A stretch of 64,000 nucleotides of DNA from Salvia splendens (lineage: Eukaryota > Streptophyta > Magnoliopsida > Lamiales > Lamiaceae). Positions 1-12,057 of the stretch are shown piece after piece (within the stretch, counting starts at the first letter, position 1; each line of letters starts with the position of its first letter). The position numbers were made by a program, and so were the translations under genes. The notes under the pieces were generated by a model, which was given only the letters and a program-made list of their open reading frames with translations, did no database searches and had not been told where the DNA came from. The stretch lies in the NCBI RefSeq assembly GCF_004379255.2, contig NC_056051.1, positions 24,111,267-24,175,266 on the forward strand, given 5' to 3'.

Positions 1-234
1 TATCAGCTTGTTGTCTTTGACTATTAAATTATGAAACTTGATAATGTTTTTCTTTTCATATCTAATTCTTTCTTTGGGGCGATATTCAAGTGATAATTAC
101 TAAGTTTTGCACTAATGGTACCAAACATGATTGTGCCTAATAATCTCGTGACATGGGAAACTGTTACTCTTTTGATTTAATAACATTGTCTCCCATTTAT
201 CAAATGAATAAATAGCACTATTGCTCATTTTCAG

Positions 235-2615
235 TGGTCGCCTCAAATCCCCATGGTCCCGGAGAAAAAGGAAACATATACTCTCACCTCAGCAGTGGAG
301 AAGTCTTTTCACTCCTGATGGAAAACTACGTGACAATGGAGTTAAATTCCTGAAGAAAGTTCGAAGCGGAGTGAGTTGTAATTTCATACAGCTGCGAATT
401 CCCATTTTCCTTCTTTTAGTACTTGGAATTATTCCTTCTGAATTGCTGCTTGCCGAAGTTCACATTTAATGACTTTATTGTTGTACTCGGGAACTGCTTG
501 AATTTGATTTTATACTTTGCTTTCAGGGTGTTGATCCTAGTATCAGGGGAGAGGTTTGGCCATTTCTTCTTGGAGTGTAAGTTGAATATGCTATGTGAAT
601 GTCAAAAATTTTTTTTTCGTTTCTTTCTTGTGTATTAACACCTCATCAATAGTTTAGTTTCTTCAGTTTCTAAGATATAACCTTGCTAAGAAATTCTTAT
701 GATGTAATTAGATGAGGAAATAAGAATTGGTCAGGTTACAGTTAGTGTTTAACAAAACCCTTTTGCTTCTTGATGTTTGTGTTTGCTTGTAATAATCCCA
801 TTTTGATTATTCACGTCCCTGAATATAAGTCGTCAGCTTCCTCTTTTGGTTCAACAATGTTTCTGTCATCAAGTCCTTAACTTTAATCTTTAAGACGTAC
901 CAACCTTAGTTCCCCTTGTTGAGGGTTAGCGTTTCTCTGTTATCAACATATACTTCAAGAATATGTATATGGCTTAGTAATAACGATCTTGAAATCTTTC
1001 TGCAGCTATGGCCTGAGAAGTACCAAAGAAGAAAGAGATACTACTAAAGCCCAGAACAGGTAGAGTCACAAACACGAGCTCTCATTTATTAACCCTTGAA
1101 ATACCACTACTACCTCAGTACCTTGGCATAAATTCATACATGCCAGTGAAATAAGACAAGGAAGATAAGACATGCCATGTTAAGTTAGCATGCTCAAATC
1201 TTCCCTTTTCTTCCCTTTTTTTTGTTTTTCTATCTATCCTCAAATCTTCCCTTTTCTTTCTTATCTTTCTTTTTTTTCCTAATCTCCACTCCATTTATAT
1301 GTTTAAATTTTAAGTTGACGAGTTTGGCTTCACATTTATTTTGAAATAACCTTTTAGTGGCTCTGTTACTATATGCAGAAAGGAATATGAGAAACTGCGT
1401 AGGCAGTCTCGCCGACTCCTTAAGCATGTTAGTGAACCTTCTAAGTTAAGTGAAAATGGTGAAACAAGTAATACAGGTGATGGAAGTATCACTGAAGGGA
1501 TTGATTCTCCTGGCTCTGAAGAGGTGGTGAGTGCCAGGCAATCCCTTTCGAGTGAGGAAGCATTCGATAATAATGAGGATGAATTCTGTGCCACCAGCTC
1601 AATTATGGATGGATATGAGGGTTCAAAAAGAATTATAGATTCCATCCTCTCCGATTCGTCCTCAGATTCTGAATCCTCAGATGATCCTGAATTGAGTCAA
1701 ACTTTCGATTTTACAGAAAGCACACAGGACCAGGCCCCTGAAAACGACCTGTCCTCAAAGGAGGATTCGTCTCCTTCAAGCACGGATGTTCAGTCTCAAC
1801 CCTTCAGTAGGGAGGATTATGCTACCTGGCAGCGAATCATCCGCTTAGATGCTATCCGGGCCAATGAGGATTGGATATCATACTCCCCGACACAGGCCAC
1901 AGTAACAGATGCAAAAGCCGGACGTGCTGCTGAGGCAGTGAGGCTGAAGGATTACGACCACCTCATTCCTAGCAGGATCTACCATGCTTCTCGTTTGGTA
2001 GCCATTCTTGAAGCTTATGCACTTTATGATCCTGAAATCGGCTATTGCCAGGGGATGAGTGATCTACTTTCTCCCATAATAGCTGTGATGACAGAGGACC
2101 ACGAAGCTTTCTGGTGCTTTGTGGGTTTCATGAAGAAGGCTCGTCACAATTTTCGACTCGATGAAGTGGGAATCAGAAGGCAGCTGAACATTGTCTCTAA
2201 AATCATTAAGTACAAGGACTCTCACCTCTACAGGCATTTAGAAGAACTCCAGGCTGAGGACTGCTTCTTCGTATACAGGATGGTGGTCGTGCTCTTTAGA
2301 AGGGAACTAACTTTTGAGCAAACTCTATGCCTCTGGGAAGTTGTGTGGGCCGATCAGGTTGCCATCAGGGCTGGTATCGGGAAGTCAGCTTGGAGCAGGA
2401 TTAGGCAGCGGGCCCCTCCAACTGATGATCTTTTGCTCTATGCTATTGCAGCCTCTGTCCTTCAAAGGAGGAAGCAAATCGTAGAGAAATACAGCAGCAT
2501 GGACGAGATTCTAAGGGAGTGCAATTCCATGGCCGGGCATCTCGATGTGTGGAAGCTTCTGGATGATGCGCACCACCTGGTCGTCAACCTCCATGACAAG
2601 ATAGAGACTTCCTGA
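235..2615 (+). CDS. TBC-domain Rab GTPase-activating protein, 5' end outside window
   Basis: Visible exons are 235-370, 527-576, 1006-1059 and 1379-2615, all with AG/GT borders and joining in frame to give about 491 residues up to the TGA at 2613-2615. TBC proteins accelerate GTP hydrolysis by Rab GTPases in membrane trafficking. The first visible exon holds a basic stretch and the second the RGEVWPFLLG start of the TBC fold. The last exon has a long acidic, Ser-rich insert (about residues 105-200), then IIRLDAIR, matching the arginine-finger motif IxxDxxR, and GYCQGMSD, carrying the glutamine-finger YxQ. Both catalytic fingers are therefore present. The long insert between the TBC start and the arginine finger resembles the plant GYP7/TBC1D15-like group (family knowledge). 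The intron acceptor at 234 shows that at least one exon lies upstream. The gene converges on the cytochrome b5 gene, with about 470 bp between the two stop codons. The Rab substrate cannot be told from sequence. Confidence 0.9.
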
Positions 2616-2906
2616 GTATGTAACTTATACCCTAATTATCGCAAAGTCTATCGTTGAAGAATTTTTCCGTTAGTCGTTTCTTGGAAAACCGCAAACTTGG
2701 TACTTGTTTCGGGTGAAAGTAGCAAAGCTCGTAAGCAACGGGGCTGCTACAGCTGCTCTTAGGTCTTTTGTTATAGGATTCCAATTAGAAATCTTTGATT
2801 CCATCTGTAATTCTGTACCTCTACACTTGAAAATTTTCAGCTGAAGCTTATTTCATTTTGTGAACAATGAGTTACTAATATCAAACGTTTTTTGCAGCAA
2901 AAGTGT

Positions 2907-2970
2907 GAATTTGCAAAATATATTCAATTGAGATTGAATTTGCAAAATATATTCAATTGAGATTGAATTT
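2907..2970. repeat. 29-bp tandem duplication
   Basis: Two perfect copies of a 29-bp AT-rich unit (2907-2935 and 2936-2964) plus the start of a third. They lie between the two convergent genes, probably in or just beyond a 3' UTR. Confidence 0.85.
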
Positions 2971-3087
2971 ATTCATTGTAAAAAAACACATTCAACAGAC
3001 TCAAAAATATTCAACTGAAATACAGAGTGTATATTAAAGTTCACATCCTCCTCAGGCAAGAGGAGCTAAGAAGTAAAGGTATGTCGC

Positions 3088-4256
3088 TTAAGACAACTTC
3101 TCTTTGGTGTAATGTCGGACAGCAAAGGCCAAACCCAAAATCAAGAGAGGCACGAGGAACTGCAAGATCTTGATCCCGAAATCAGATGTCTTGTTCGCAT
3201 TGTAAGCAATGTGTTCGGACGGAGGGGGGTAAGTGCGTTTCAAGGGAACTGTTGCCGGGTCTATCTCCCCGATGTAGTACTGGTCCATCATCTCGCGAGC
3301 TGCATCGCTGTGCCCAACATCCTCGAAGTCATTGGTTGCGTCTTTACCTGTAATGCACCAATAACTTCAAGAACCGATCTTTGTATTTCATGAGAACGAT
3401 ACGTTGCTGTGGAAAGATTAGATTACCTGTAGCTGCTAGTAGAACTTCATCACCTCCAGGATGATCATCCATGAATGGAGTCACATCATAAACCTGCATA
3501 TCGAATCAGCATTAACTAGAATAATTATGCAACCAAAAACTCAACAATTTATCAGATTTCAGATTACCGTAATAGAGTATAAACAAAATTAAGATTACAA
3601 AATTGAAATCACTGTAAACAATCTTCCTCCCCCCTCTCACTCTCTCATTCACACACACACACACACACACACAACCAAACTCAACTTTGCTCTCTCTCCC
3701 TCTCCCTCTCTAAATTACTTGACAGCTAAAAATACCACAACCGATAAACTAAGCAAGTATAGTTTGACATCATATTATGATTATGCATATACAGTATCAA
3801 ATCTACATAGTAGTAACAACACATTTCCAGATCATCCAGAAAAAAATCGAGCACCTCTCACAAAATTTTCACTCCTTCACCAACACGATTTATATTGAAT
3901 TAAAAAAATCAACAAAACAACTTCACATATTATCAGCCCGAGCAAACTAAAAAGAGCTCAATTGACCAATTTCTCTACGTAGTTATTCACGATAGCATCA
4001 TTCATCGTATGAAAGGTGAAAACCGAAAGCATCACCCAATTAATCAACGGTCAAAACTAATAAAATTCGGAAAACAGAGTTTCATTGATAAAATTAAGAA
4101 GAAATTAATAACGAGAATGAACTTCGGAAATGAATCCAATATCTTTTTCCTGAAAAAACTTAATCGAACCTTTCCACTGATAACAAGCCAACAATCCTTA
4201 GTCTTATTGTGCTTCACAACTTCCTCAAACACGTGAACTTTCGCACCGGACGCCAT
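3088..4256 (-). CDS. CB5: Cytochrome b5, ER tail-anchored
   Basis: Exons 4256-4170, 3493-3427 and 3347-3088 join in frame to a 137-residue protein, the usual plant cytochrome b5 length. It carries electrons to ER desaturases, hydroxylases and P450s (family knowledge). The heme-binding domain fills residues 1-75; the two axial histidines are H40 in the HPGG motif and H64 in VGHSDAA. A hydrophobic segment near residues 108-130 followed by RHYTKEKLS forms a C-terminal membrane anchor with a short lumenal tail, typical of ER isoforms. I chose the ATG at 4256 because MASGAKVHVFEEV starts where family members start; an upstream in-frame ATG at 4289 would add 11 residues without family support and may lie in a spliced 5' UTR. 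The first exon ends exactly on a codon boundary after GK. Confidence 0.95.
3650..3673. repeat. (CA)12 microsatellite
   Basis: Uninterrupted CA dinucleotide run in the first intron of the cytochrome b5 gene, followed by a CT-rich stretch. Confidence 0.95.
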
Positions 4257-4489
4257 TGTTTCCTCACGCAGCTGCAGAAAATCTCGCAATCAAAATCAAA
4301 TTCTCCGCGATCAGCACACAGCAGACAAGGAAACCGAAGATCCGAAGCAATTACGCAGAAAAAACGAAGGAATCTCAGAATGAAATCGAAAGAGAGGAGC
4401 TTACTCGAGAGAGAAGGTTTGACCAACTGCCGGGATTGACTCTCTCCCACAGCAGCTTGAGAAAAATGACTGTTTAGTATTGAAATCAT

Positions 4490-6228
4490 CGATGGTGGTT
4501 ATATGGTTGTGCGGAATTTGACAATTGGCCCCAAAACTTTTTGAATATTCACATTTAGGAGGCTCTCTAGAAACTTCTAACTTGATTCAACTTAAACGGA
4601 ATTGGCTTATTGCGTCACAGCTGATTAATTGTCATGGTTTATTTATTTAAAATATTGATTTATGAAAATTGGATTAACGATGAATAAGTATCTCATATTT
4701 TCTTTTTTACTCAGTATGTGAAGAATTATCTTATTTATCTTTTATAAATTTTAGGAAATGAATTCTACATATTCGATCTCCATTTTATTATTATAAAAAT
4801 AATATATTAAATTAGACATACTTAATAAATTACCTTTTTAAATAGTATTATTTCTTAAAATGTGTGACAAGAATATAAGACAAGTAAACGTGAATATGAG
4901 AGTATTATAAATTTATAATTATATTAGCCAAACTAATGCCAGTTCTCGTTTGTATCATTAACTAATTGAGTTGATCGGCCTAGTTTTTTCTAATGCCATT
5001 TAATAAATGTAGGCAGAAAATTCGGAAATATTTGATTTACTATATTTTAGTTTATATAATTTGGTGTTGGACAATATGAGGATTATTATTGAGAATTTCT
5101 TCCACCTCACCATCAAATGATATCACTTCACATTAGACGAGATAGAATTGTTGGAAAACATTATGAGAAGAAAATTTGATTACATGTTACAAAATTGATA
5201 AAATGGAAGAAATCCGAGTGAACGAAAACGGAAGGATTCTCCACTCTCGAGCTTGCTCCATTTCGAATTAAGATATAGACAAATAAACACATTCTATTTC
5301 ACTGGTCGTCAGGGGACATTACTAGAGCCAAACACCTAGGAAGAAACACAATGACTAGCTAGACTTTTTGAAATTAGCATATTAAGATGACTTTTTAATT
5401 TTTTAATATTGTAAAAAAAATTATGTCTTCACCCTATAAAAGAGAGAATAAATAAAAAGCTGAATACTGTGCAAATTCTACCAAATACTAATATATTGTG
5501 ATGGTGGGAAAAGATTCTACAATGTGGTGGTAGGAGGCATGCAATGAGGCTATGTGTGAAGTAATTAAACATAGACAGCATTTAAGAGGGCTTCATTTAT
5601 CATTTTATTTATATTTTCATCATATTTTATATATTTAGGTTGCGATAAGTTCGATTAGTTAAAATTGTACTAGTATGTTAAATTATAACTATATGTTTTG
5701 AATGGTTAAATAAGTTAACACTGATAAGCGCTTGGTATGTTAAATAAATGAAGAAGATGTTTTGATACAATAATTTGTAAATTATGCCTTTTAAAAAACC
5801 ATTATTTACTAGAAAATGAGAAATGTGAGGGTGTATACGTAAATTCGTGTTGTTAACCAATAACTAGGTTGAAAACTTGAAATTTAACACGAATAAATTA
5901 ATCCAACAATTTGATTGGTTAGAAAAACTATTGCAAAATAAAAAAAATCAAAGAGCAAAAAAAAGTCAAGTTTGTCCCAATTGTGAATGAAATGAAAGTA
6001 TGAAACCATCTTGATGCAAGGAGCTTAGACACTATTGTATGGGGTGACGAGTTCGAGTCCTCTTGACATCAGGTGTAATTTCTTCCTTTCTATAGTATAT
6101 GAGTTTTTTTTTTTAAAAAAAACCTCTGAAATGCCCTACAATTTTAATTTCATTTATTGCGAGGTAATTTTCTACATGATTTATTTAGACATTATCATTG
6201 GTTACGCTTTTTTAAAGTAAATATTAAG
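4490..6228. other. AT-rich intergenic spacer with possible SINE relic
   Basis: No convincing coding region. It holds the upstream flank of the cytochrome b5 gene. Around 6005-6115 there is a Pol III B-box-like stretch (GAGTTCGAGTCC at about 6049-6060) followed by a T/A homopolymer tract, weakly suggesting a decayed SINE. Confidence 0.5.
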
Positions 6229-6230
6229 TA

Positions 6231-6458
6231 CTCCCTCTGTCCCATCTGTAGTAGAAGCGTTTCATTTTCAGCACTTGTTTTGAAAAAATTATAATAAATA
6301 GATAAAGTGTAAAAAACGTAAAGTAAAAAAGAGAATAATATAGTTAAGAGTCTTCTCTATATTATTTTTTCACTTATTTTACATTTTCTCTATTTTAATT
6401 ATTTTTTCAAAACAAGCGCTGAAAATGAAACGCTTCTACTACAGAGGGACGAAGGGAG
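6231..6458. mobile_element. Stowaway-type MITE
   Basis: A 228-bp element flanked by TA dinucleotides (6229-6230, 6459-6460). The ends are long inverted repeats of about 40 bp beginning CTCCCTCTGTCCC and ending GGGACGAAGGGAG, the hallmark termini of Stowaway (Tc1/mariner-derived) MITEs. It has no coding capacity and the two arms would fold into one long hairpin. Confidence 0.9.
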
Positions 6459-6750
6459 TACGAGAGACGTGTACAAAGGTAGCTTGAAGTGCTTACGTTA
6501 CGTGACAAATCAAGATACACAAATGTATGTAATAAAATGTGTTAGTTACTTAGTTTGCTGAATTCAACTTGTTTTTAGTTTGGCATCGGACAATCAACGT
6601 GACACACGATATTCAATCAGAAAAGACATATGTTACACATAAAATAAATAAATTTGAAAATCATGATCTCATATAAACAAATACTTAAGCATACTAGTAT
6701 CAATTTTACACGATCCATTCCTATTTTTTCAGGCAAACGTAACTTATAAA

Positions 6751-6886
6751 TTGAGTTGAGTAGTCTGTCCAGTGCTACTGGAGGCAATTTTAGAGCTCTC
6801 AAACCACCGACTAAAATATTGAGTTGAGTCGTTTGCCCAATGCTACTAGAGTCCATTTTTAGAGCTTTCGAACAACCCACTAAGTC
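6751..6886. repeat. 68-bp tandem duplication, diverged
   Basis: Two adjacent copies (start 6751 and 6819) sharing TTGAGTTGAGT, TGCTACT and the TTTAGAGCT blocks at the same spacing, with several substitutions. It lies on the left side of the Copia insertion and may belong to the same older LTR element as 12689-14376. Confidence 0.75.
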
Positions 6887-7348
6887 CGAATTTATCAAGT
6901 CAAAGTGACTATAATATTCGGTTAAAGAAGTGGGAAAGAAATGGGAAAACAATACAACTCGACCATAGCTCGAAATAGTTGAAAAAAGCCGAATAAAATC
7001 AGAGTATCATTTCGACAATCAACAACTCAAAATGAATACTATCTCAACAATACTTGAACTCAAAAGAAATATTGTTTAGTGGAAGCATTCGAGAGAAGAA
7101 TAGTATTATGTTTGAAGATATAATATATTTAGAATCTTTTATTTGATATCTTCTTCACTTTCATGCTCAACACCCACCGCGCTCGTCACGGCTCAACCTG
7201 CACATGTAGAAAACACATGTAAAGCTGAGTGCTTGATTTATTCAGTGAACTAATGCCAAACCATTTTAATAAACACACTTATGCCATGCCACCATTGAGT
7301 GAGTCTCGGGTTTTACTTTAAAATGCCGAGAGACACTAAAAACATTTT

Positions 7349-7353
7349 ATAAG
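7349..7353. repeat. Copia target-site duplication, left copy
   Basis: ATAAG directly before the left LTR, repeated exactly at 12684-12688 directly after the right LTR. Confidence 0.95.
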
Positions 7354-7979
7354 TGTTGGGATTTACGCACACAAGGCTTTCACACACTCAAACAGATCAC
7401 ACACACACTCACTGTTGTATGAGATCACACAATGCAGAAAACACACACACTCACACTTTGAGTATTGAAGATGATAATCTTGGAGAGAAAACTGGAAAAC
7501 TCTTTATTGATTAAACTCTACTCTAAACTACATACACGGTGAGCTATTTAAAGCTCCATAATCACGTAGCAACTGCTACTAACTAACTACAAGAAGAATC
7601 AAGAAAGCAGGAAGAATAACCGCTACATCTCAGCTAACTAACTGCTGCTCCAACGGCTAGTTCGGCTAGGTTGCTTCTACCTTCTCGGTTCAAGACCGAA
7701 CTCCTTCTTCGGCTCAATACCGAACTCCTTCCTCGGCTTACAACCGAACTCCTTCTCGGTTTACAACCGAACTCTTCCTTCTCGGCTCATTCCAGCTCAA
7801 CGCCGAGCTTCCATACCGAGCTTCCATACCGAGCTTCCTTACCGCTGAGCTTACCGACTTCTGCCTTCTTCTTCTTCTTCTCGGCTAGTTCCAGGCTAGT
7901 TCCAGATCGGTAAGCCGAGCTTACCGAACTCCTTTCTAGCCGAGCTTCTTCCAACTGAAATGAGCACTCCATTATTACA
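7354..7979 (-). repeat. Copia 3' LTR
   Basis: 626 bp, near-identical to 12058-12683. It contains repeated short blocks built around ACCGAACTCCTT and GAGCTTCC, a CA-rich segment and a TCTTCTTCT tract. The last 84 bases of the gag-pol frame run into it, ending at 7896. Confidence 0.97.
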
Positions 7980-10900
7980 ATTCTCCACCTGAGGGCTCAT
8001 CTCAGTTCTTGCACAAACATTGATCAATTTCTTGCAATGATCAAACTTGTCTCTACCTAGAGACTTCGTTAGCATGTCAGCCGGATTGTGCAAGGTGTTA
8101 ATCTTAATCACCTTCACTCTCCCCTTTTCAATCTCATCTCTAATGAAATGCAACTTTATGTCTATGTGCTTGCTCCTTTCATGAAAACCCGGATGTTTAG
8201 CCAAGCACATAGCTGAGCTGCTGTCACAATGAATCACCATTGTCTTTTGGTCAAAACCAAAGTCAGAAATCACTCCCTGAATCCAAAAACTCTCCTGTAC
8301 AGCTGCAGTGAGAGCTATATATTCTGATTCTGTTGTTGAGAGAGCAACAACACTTTGCAACCCTGACTTCCAGCTGATTACAGTTCCAAACATGGTGAAA
8401 AGATAACCTGTTTGGGACTTTCTGTTGTCCAGGTTTGCAGCATAGTCTGCATCACAATAGCCCTGCACAACCTTCTCAGATTCACCTTCCCAGCCATTGA
8501 ACACAATCCCCCAGTCCTTAGTTGACTTCATGTACCTCAATATCCACTTAAGAGCATTCCAATGCTCCTTCCCCGGGTCTGCCATGTATCTGCTAGTCAC
8601 TGAGATAGCATGAGCCAAATCTGGTCTTGTACAAATCATAGTGTACATAACACTTCCAACCACACTAGCATAAGGGATAGCCTCCATCTCATCAGCCTCT
8701 TGCTTAGTTTTAGGGGCTTGTTCCTTTGATAGCTTAAAACTCTGGGACAGAGGAGTTGATGCAGCTTTTGCATTTTCCATTTTGAATCTCTGCAAAACTT
8801 TCTCAATATAGTCAGTTTGCAGCATCCATAGCTTCTTGCAGCCTCTATCTCTCTGAATATGTATGCCTAGGATCTTCCTTGACTCTCCTAGATCCTTCAT
8901 TTCAAAGCTTGACTTCAGATCTTGTTTAACTTTCTGAATTTCTGTCATAGAAGGCCCTGCAAGTAGCATATCATCCACATAGAGTAATAGGTAGGCAATG
9001 GGAGTCTTGCCTGCCTTCTTGATGTAGATGCAATCATCATATTCTGACTTGGAGAAGCCAATCTTCTTCATCTGTGCATCAAACTTCTTATTCCACTGTC
9101 TAGGACTTTGCTTAAGTCCATAAAGACTTTTCTGTAACAGGCACACCTTGCCTTCTTCTCCAATCTTCACATAGCCTTCTGGCTGTTCCATGAAGATAGT
9201 TTCCTCTAGATCTCCATTGAGGAAGGCTGTCTTCACATCAAGCTGTTGTAGCTCCCAGTCAAGCTGATTCACCACAGCCAATAGAATCCTAATCGAAGTG
9301 TGCTTCACAACAGGTGCAAACACTTCATTGAAATCGATTCCCTCCTGCTGTGTAAAGCCTCTAGCCACCAGCCTTGCCTTGAACCTGATTCTGTCTTTAT
9401 CAGTGGTTTCTACCTTCTTTTTAAACAACCACTTGCAACTGATCAGCTTCCTCTCCTTTCCATCTGTATTCAGCTTGGATTTGTCCACCAAAATCCATGT
9501 TTTGTTCTTGAGTAAAGACTCTATTTCCTCATTCATGGCTTCAATCCATCTTTCTCTATCTTTACTCTGCATAGCTTCTTTATATGTGAGTGGATCTGCA
9601 CCATCAATACCTTCAGCAGCACACAGAGCATAATACACAACATCAGAGAACTTTGTTGGTGGCCTTGTTTCTCTTCTAACTCTGTCCCTTGCAAGCTGAT
9701 AGTCTCTGATAGAGTCTGATATAGACTCACCAGCCTGGTTGCCCTGAGTTGGAGCCGCTTCTTTATCTGAATCAGACTCACTCCCTGAGTCAATAACTCC
9801 ACCTGCTCCTAGGCCAACCCCCACAGGCTCCACCTTGAAGAAATCACCCTCATCTTCATTGGAGTCCGGCTTATCTTTCAGGAATGGCATCTGATCCTCC
9901 AAGAACACCACATCCCTACTCACCAAGACCTTCTGCTTACCGGGCTCAATACACCAGAGCCTATACCCCTTAACACCTCTCTGATACCCCAGCAAGATAC
10001 ATTTCAGAGCCCTAGCTTCAAGCTTACTTTGCCTAGCATGAGCATAGGCTGCACACCCAAACACCTTGTATTTTGAGTAGTCACTGTGAGCTCCATACCA
10101 CATGTAATCAGGAGTTTCAGATTTCAGGGCAGTAGATGGGCATTTATTGATGAGATAGGCTGCTGTATACACAGCCTCACCCCAGAATCTGCTGCTCAAA
10201 CCAGACCCAAGAAGTAAGCACCTCACCCTCTCTAGGATTGTCCTATTCATCCTCTCCACAACACCATTTTGCTGAGGATTACCAGGAACAGTCCGGTGCC
10301 TCTTCATACCCTTCTCTTTACAAAACAGATCAAACTCAGCAGACAAGAACTCTAGGCCATTGTCTGTCCTTAAGCATTTAACACTTCTACCCTTCTCTAG
10401 CTCAACCTCCTTACACCATATCTTGAACTTTGTGAGTGTTTCAGATTTTTCTTTAAGAGTATATACCCACAACTTCCTTGTATAGTCATCAATGATAGCT
10501 AGATAATACTTTCCTCCACCAATTGAACACACCGGTGAAGGCCCCCAAAGATCACTATGTATGTAGTCTAAAGGGGCTGTAGAAGAGTGAATACCTGTAG
10601 GATAGGGTGCCTTCTTAGCCTTTCCAAGTATACATTGCTCACAGGGGTCCATCTTGTTGAAATCTCCAGAGATCAGACCCTTCTTGATGAGTTCTTTCAA
10701 GCTTCCTTCGGCTGGGTGGCCCAATCTCTTGTGCCATAGCATTATGGAATCATCTGACACTGCATTGCTTTCTCCATCAACAGCCTTAGCCTTCAGATAA
10801 TAGAGAATATGCTCTCTGTCAGCCTCCATCATTACTGCATCTCCAGATTTCACAAACAATTTTCCTTGACTCATCAATATGGTGAACCCTTTCTGTTCCA

Positions 10901-11993
10901 GCATTCCCAATGAGATGAGGTTCCTCTTTACTTCTGGAATATACCTCACCCCAGTTAGGATCTTTATAGAGCCATCTTGTAGGCTTAGCTTTACCTTCCC
11001 TATTCCTTTGATCTGACAAATGTGGTTATTACCAAGAACAACCGTACCCGATGCTTCTTGAAGATCATGAAACCAGCTTCTATTGGGGCACATATGGAAG
11101 CTGCACCCCGAGTCCATAATCCACCTATGACTGACCCCACTATCACTGATATTCATGAGTTGAGCCGGGGGATCAGCACTCTCCACACAATCAGATTGAT
11201 TGTGTCCCTCTGAGGCCATCTTTCTCTTCCATGCATGACAATCTTTCTTCAAATGTCCAGGTTTCTTGCACCAATAGCAAGCTCTGGTTTCCTTCTGAGC
11301 ATCTGAACTTGAGGGTTTAGGGCCCTCAAACTTCTTCTTGAAGTTCTGCTTCTTGAACTTCTTCACATTCAAGGCCTCTGCAGCTTGAACATTGGAGCTT
11401 GCAGAGCCTCTGTTGGCTGTCTTCTGGAGTTCTTTGGCCATCAAGGCTGAATAGACTTCTGCATAGGTGATAGGTTTATCTCTTCCATAGATAATTGCAT
11501 CACTTAGCTGGTCATACGAGCTAGGCAAGGCATTCAATGTGAGAATGGCCTTATCCTCATCTGAGATCTTGACATCAACAGATCCCAGGTCATCAATGAT
11601 CTTGTTGAACTCCTCTAGCTGCTCAATGATGGACCTATCTCCAGAAAAACTATAGGCATACAGCCTCTTCTTGAGATACAGCCGGTTAGCCAAGGATTTG
11701 GCCAAGTAAACTTCATCTAACTTGTCCAAGATCTCCACCGCAGTCTTGGCTTCTTGAACTTCCCTCAAGACCTTATCTCCAAGGCACAGAATCACTGCAG
11801 AATGTGCCTTGAGCTGCATCTCCTCCATCTTTGCCTGAGCTTTTTCATCAAGCACTGGAGCCTTTCCTTTCTCATCTGGTTTTGCAAGAACTGCCGCCAA
11901 GCCTTGTTGAATTAAGATCGCCTTCATCTTCATCTTCCACGGGCCATAATCATTCTTGCCTGTGAACTTCTCTGCATCAAGCCTTGCTGCCAT
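7896..11993 (-). CDS. Copia gag-pol polyprotein
   Basis: A single 1,365-residue frame. Domain order is that of Ty1/Copia: gag (about 1-230) with a CCHC zinc knuckle at C239/C242/H247/C252; aspartic protease WIMDSGCS with catalytic D294; integrase with an HHCC-type zinc region (H421, H426, C451, C454) and catalytic D481, D544 and E580, which gives DD35E spacing; reverse transcriptase with D919 in QLDVKTAFLNG and YVDD at 1005-1008; and RNase H with STTESEYIAL near the C-terminus. No stop or frameshift interrupts it and every catalytic residue checked is present. The start at 11993 is about 60 bases inside the primer-binding site, a short leader normal for this superfamily. The stop lies inside the 3' LTR. 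Confidence 0.97.
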   Translation of the reverse strand: MAARLDAEKFTGKNDYGPWKMKMKAILIQQGLAAVLAKPDEKGKAPVLDEKAQAKMEEMQLKAHSAVILCLGDKVLREVQEAKTAVEILDKLDEVYLAKSLANRLYLKKRLYAYSFSGDRSIIEQLEEFNKIIDDLGSVDVKISDEDKAILTLNALPSSYDQLSDAIIYGRDKPITYAEVYSALMAKELQKTANRGSASSNVQAAEALNVKKFKKQNFKKKFEGPKPSSSDAQKETRACYWCKKPGHLKKDCHAWKRKMASEGHNQSDCVESADPPAQLMNISDSGVSHRWIMDSGCSFHMCPNRSWFHDLQEASGTVVLGNNHICQIKGIGKVKLSLQDGSIKILTGVRYIPEVKRNLISLGMLEQKGFTILMSQGKLFVKSGDAVMMEADREHILYYLKAKAVDGESNAVSDDSIMLWHKRLGHPAEGSLKELIKKGLISGDFNKMDPCEQCILGKAKKAPYPTGIHSSTAPLDYIHSDLWGPSPVCSIGGGKYYLAIIDDYTRKLWVYTLKEKSETLTKFKIWCKEVELEKGRSVKCLRTDNGLEFLSAEFDLFCKEKGMKRHRTVPGNPQQNGVVERMNRTILERVRCLLLGSGLSSRFWGEAVYTAAYLINKCPSTALKSETPDYMWYGAHSDYSKYKVFGCAAYAHARQSKLEARALKCILLGYQRGVKGYRLWCIEPGKQKVLVSRDVVFLEDQMPFLKDKPDSNEDEGDFFKVEPVGVGLGAGGVIDSGSESDSDKEAAPTQGNQAGESISDSIRDYQLARDRVRRETRPPTKFSDVVYYALCAAEGIDGADPLTYKEAMQSKDRERWIEAMNEEIESLLKNKTWILVDKSKLNTDGKERKLISCKWLFKKKVETTDKDRIRFKARLVARGFTQQEGIDFNEVFAPVVKHTSIRILLAVVNQLDWELQQLDVKTAFLNGDLEETIFMEQPEGYVKIGEEGKVCLLQKSLYGLKQSPRQWNKKFDAQMKKIGFSKSEYDDCIYIKKAGKTPIAYLLLYVDDMLLAGPSMTEIQKVKQDLKSSFEMKDLGESRKILGIHIQRDRGCKKLWMLQTDYIEKVLQRFKMENAKAASTPLSQSFKLSKEQAPKTKQEADEMEAIPYASVVGSVMYTMICTRPDLAHAISVTSRYMADPGKEHWNALKWILRYMKSTKDWGIVFNGWEGESEKVVQGYCDADYAANLDNRKSQTGYLFTMFGTVISWKSGLQSVVALSTTESEYIALTAAVQESFWIQGVISDFGFDQKTMVIHCDSSSAMCLAKHPGFHERSKHIDIKLHFIRDEIEKGRVKVIKINTLHNPADMLTKSLGRDKFDHCKKLINVCARTEMSPQVENCNNGVLISVGRSSARKEFGKLGLPIWN

Positions 11994-12037
11994 CTCTGAA
12001 ACCGTTTGATCCTCTGCAAATCAGCTTCAATATCCCT

Positions 12038-12055
12038 TTCCCACAGACGGCGCCA
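12038..12055 (-). promoter_or_regulatory. Primer-binding site of the Copia element
   Basis: On the minus strand, TGGCGCCGTCTGTGGGAA begins two bases after the 5' LTR. Its TGGCGCCGT start is complementary to the 3' acceptor end of plant tRNA-Asp type tRNAs, but the rest differs from tRNA-Asp, so the exact primer tRNA is uncertain. It is not the initiator-Met site common in Copia elements. Confidence 0.75.
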
Positions 12056-12057
12056 CT

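Noticed and set aside
6617..6952. 111-codon minus-strand open frame
   Set aside because: Its sequence is the 68-bp tandem duplication and AT-rich flank; no family motif or gene context.
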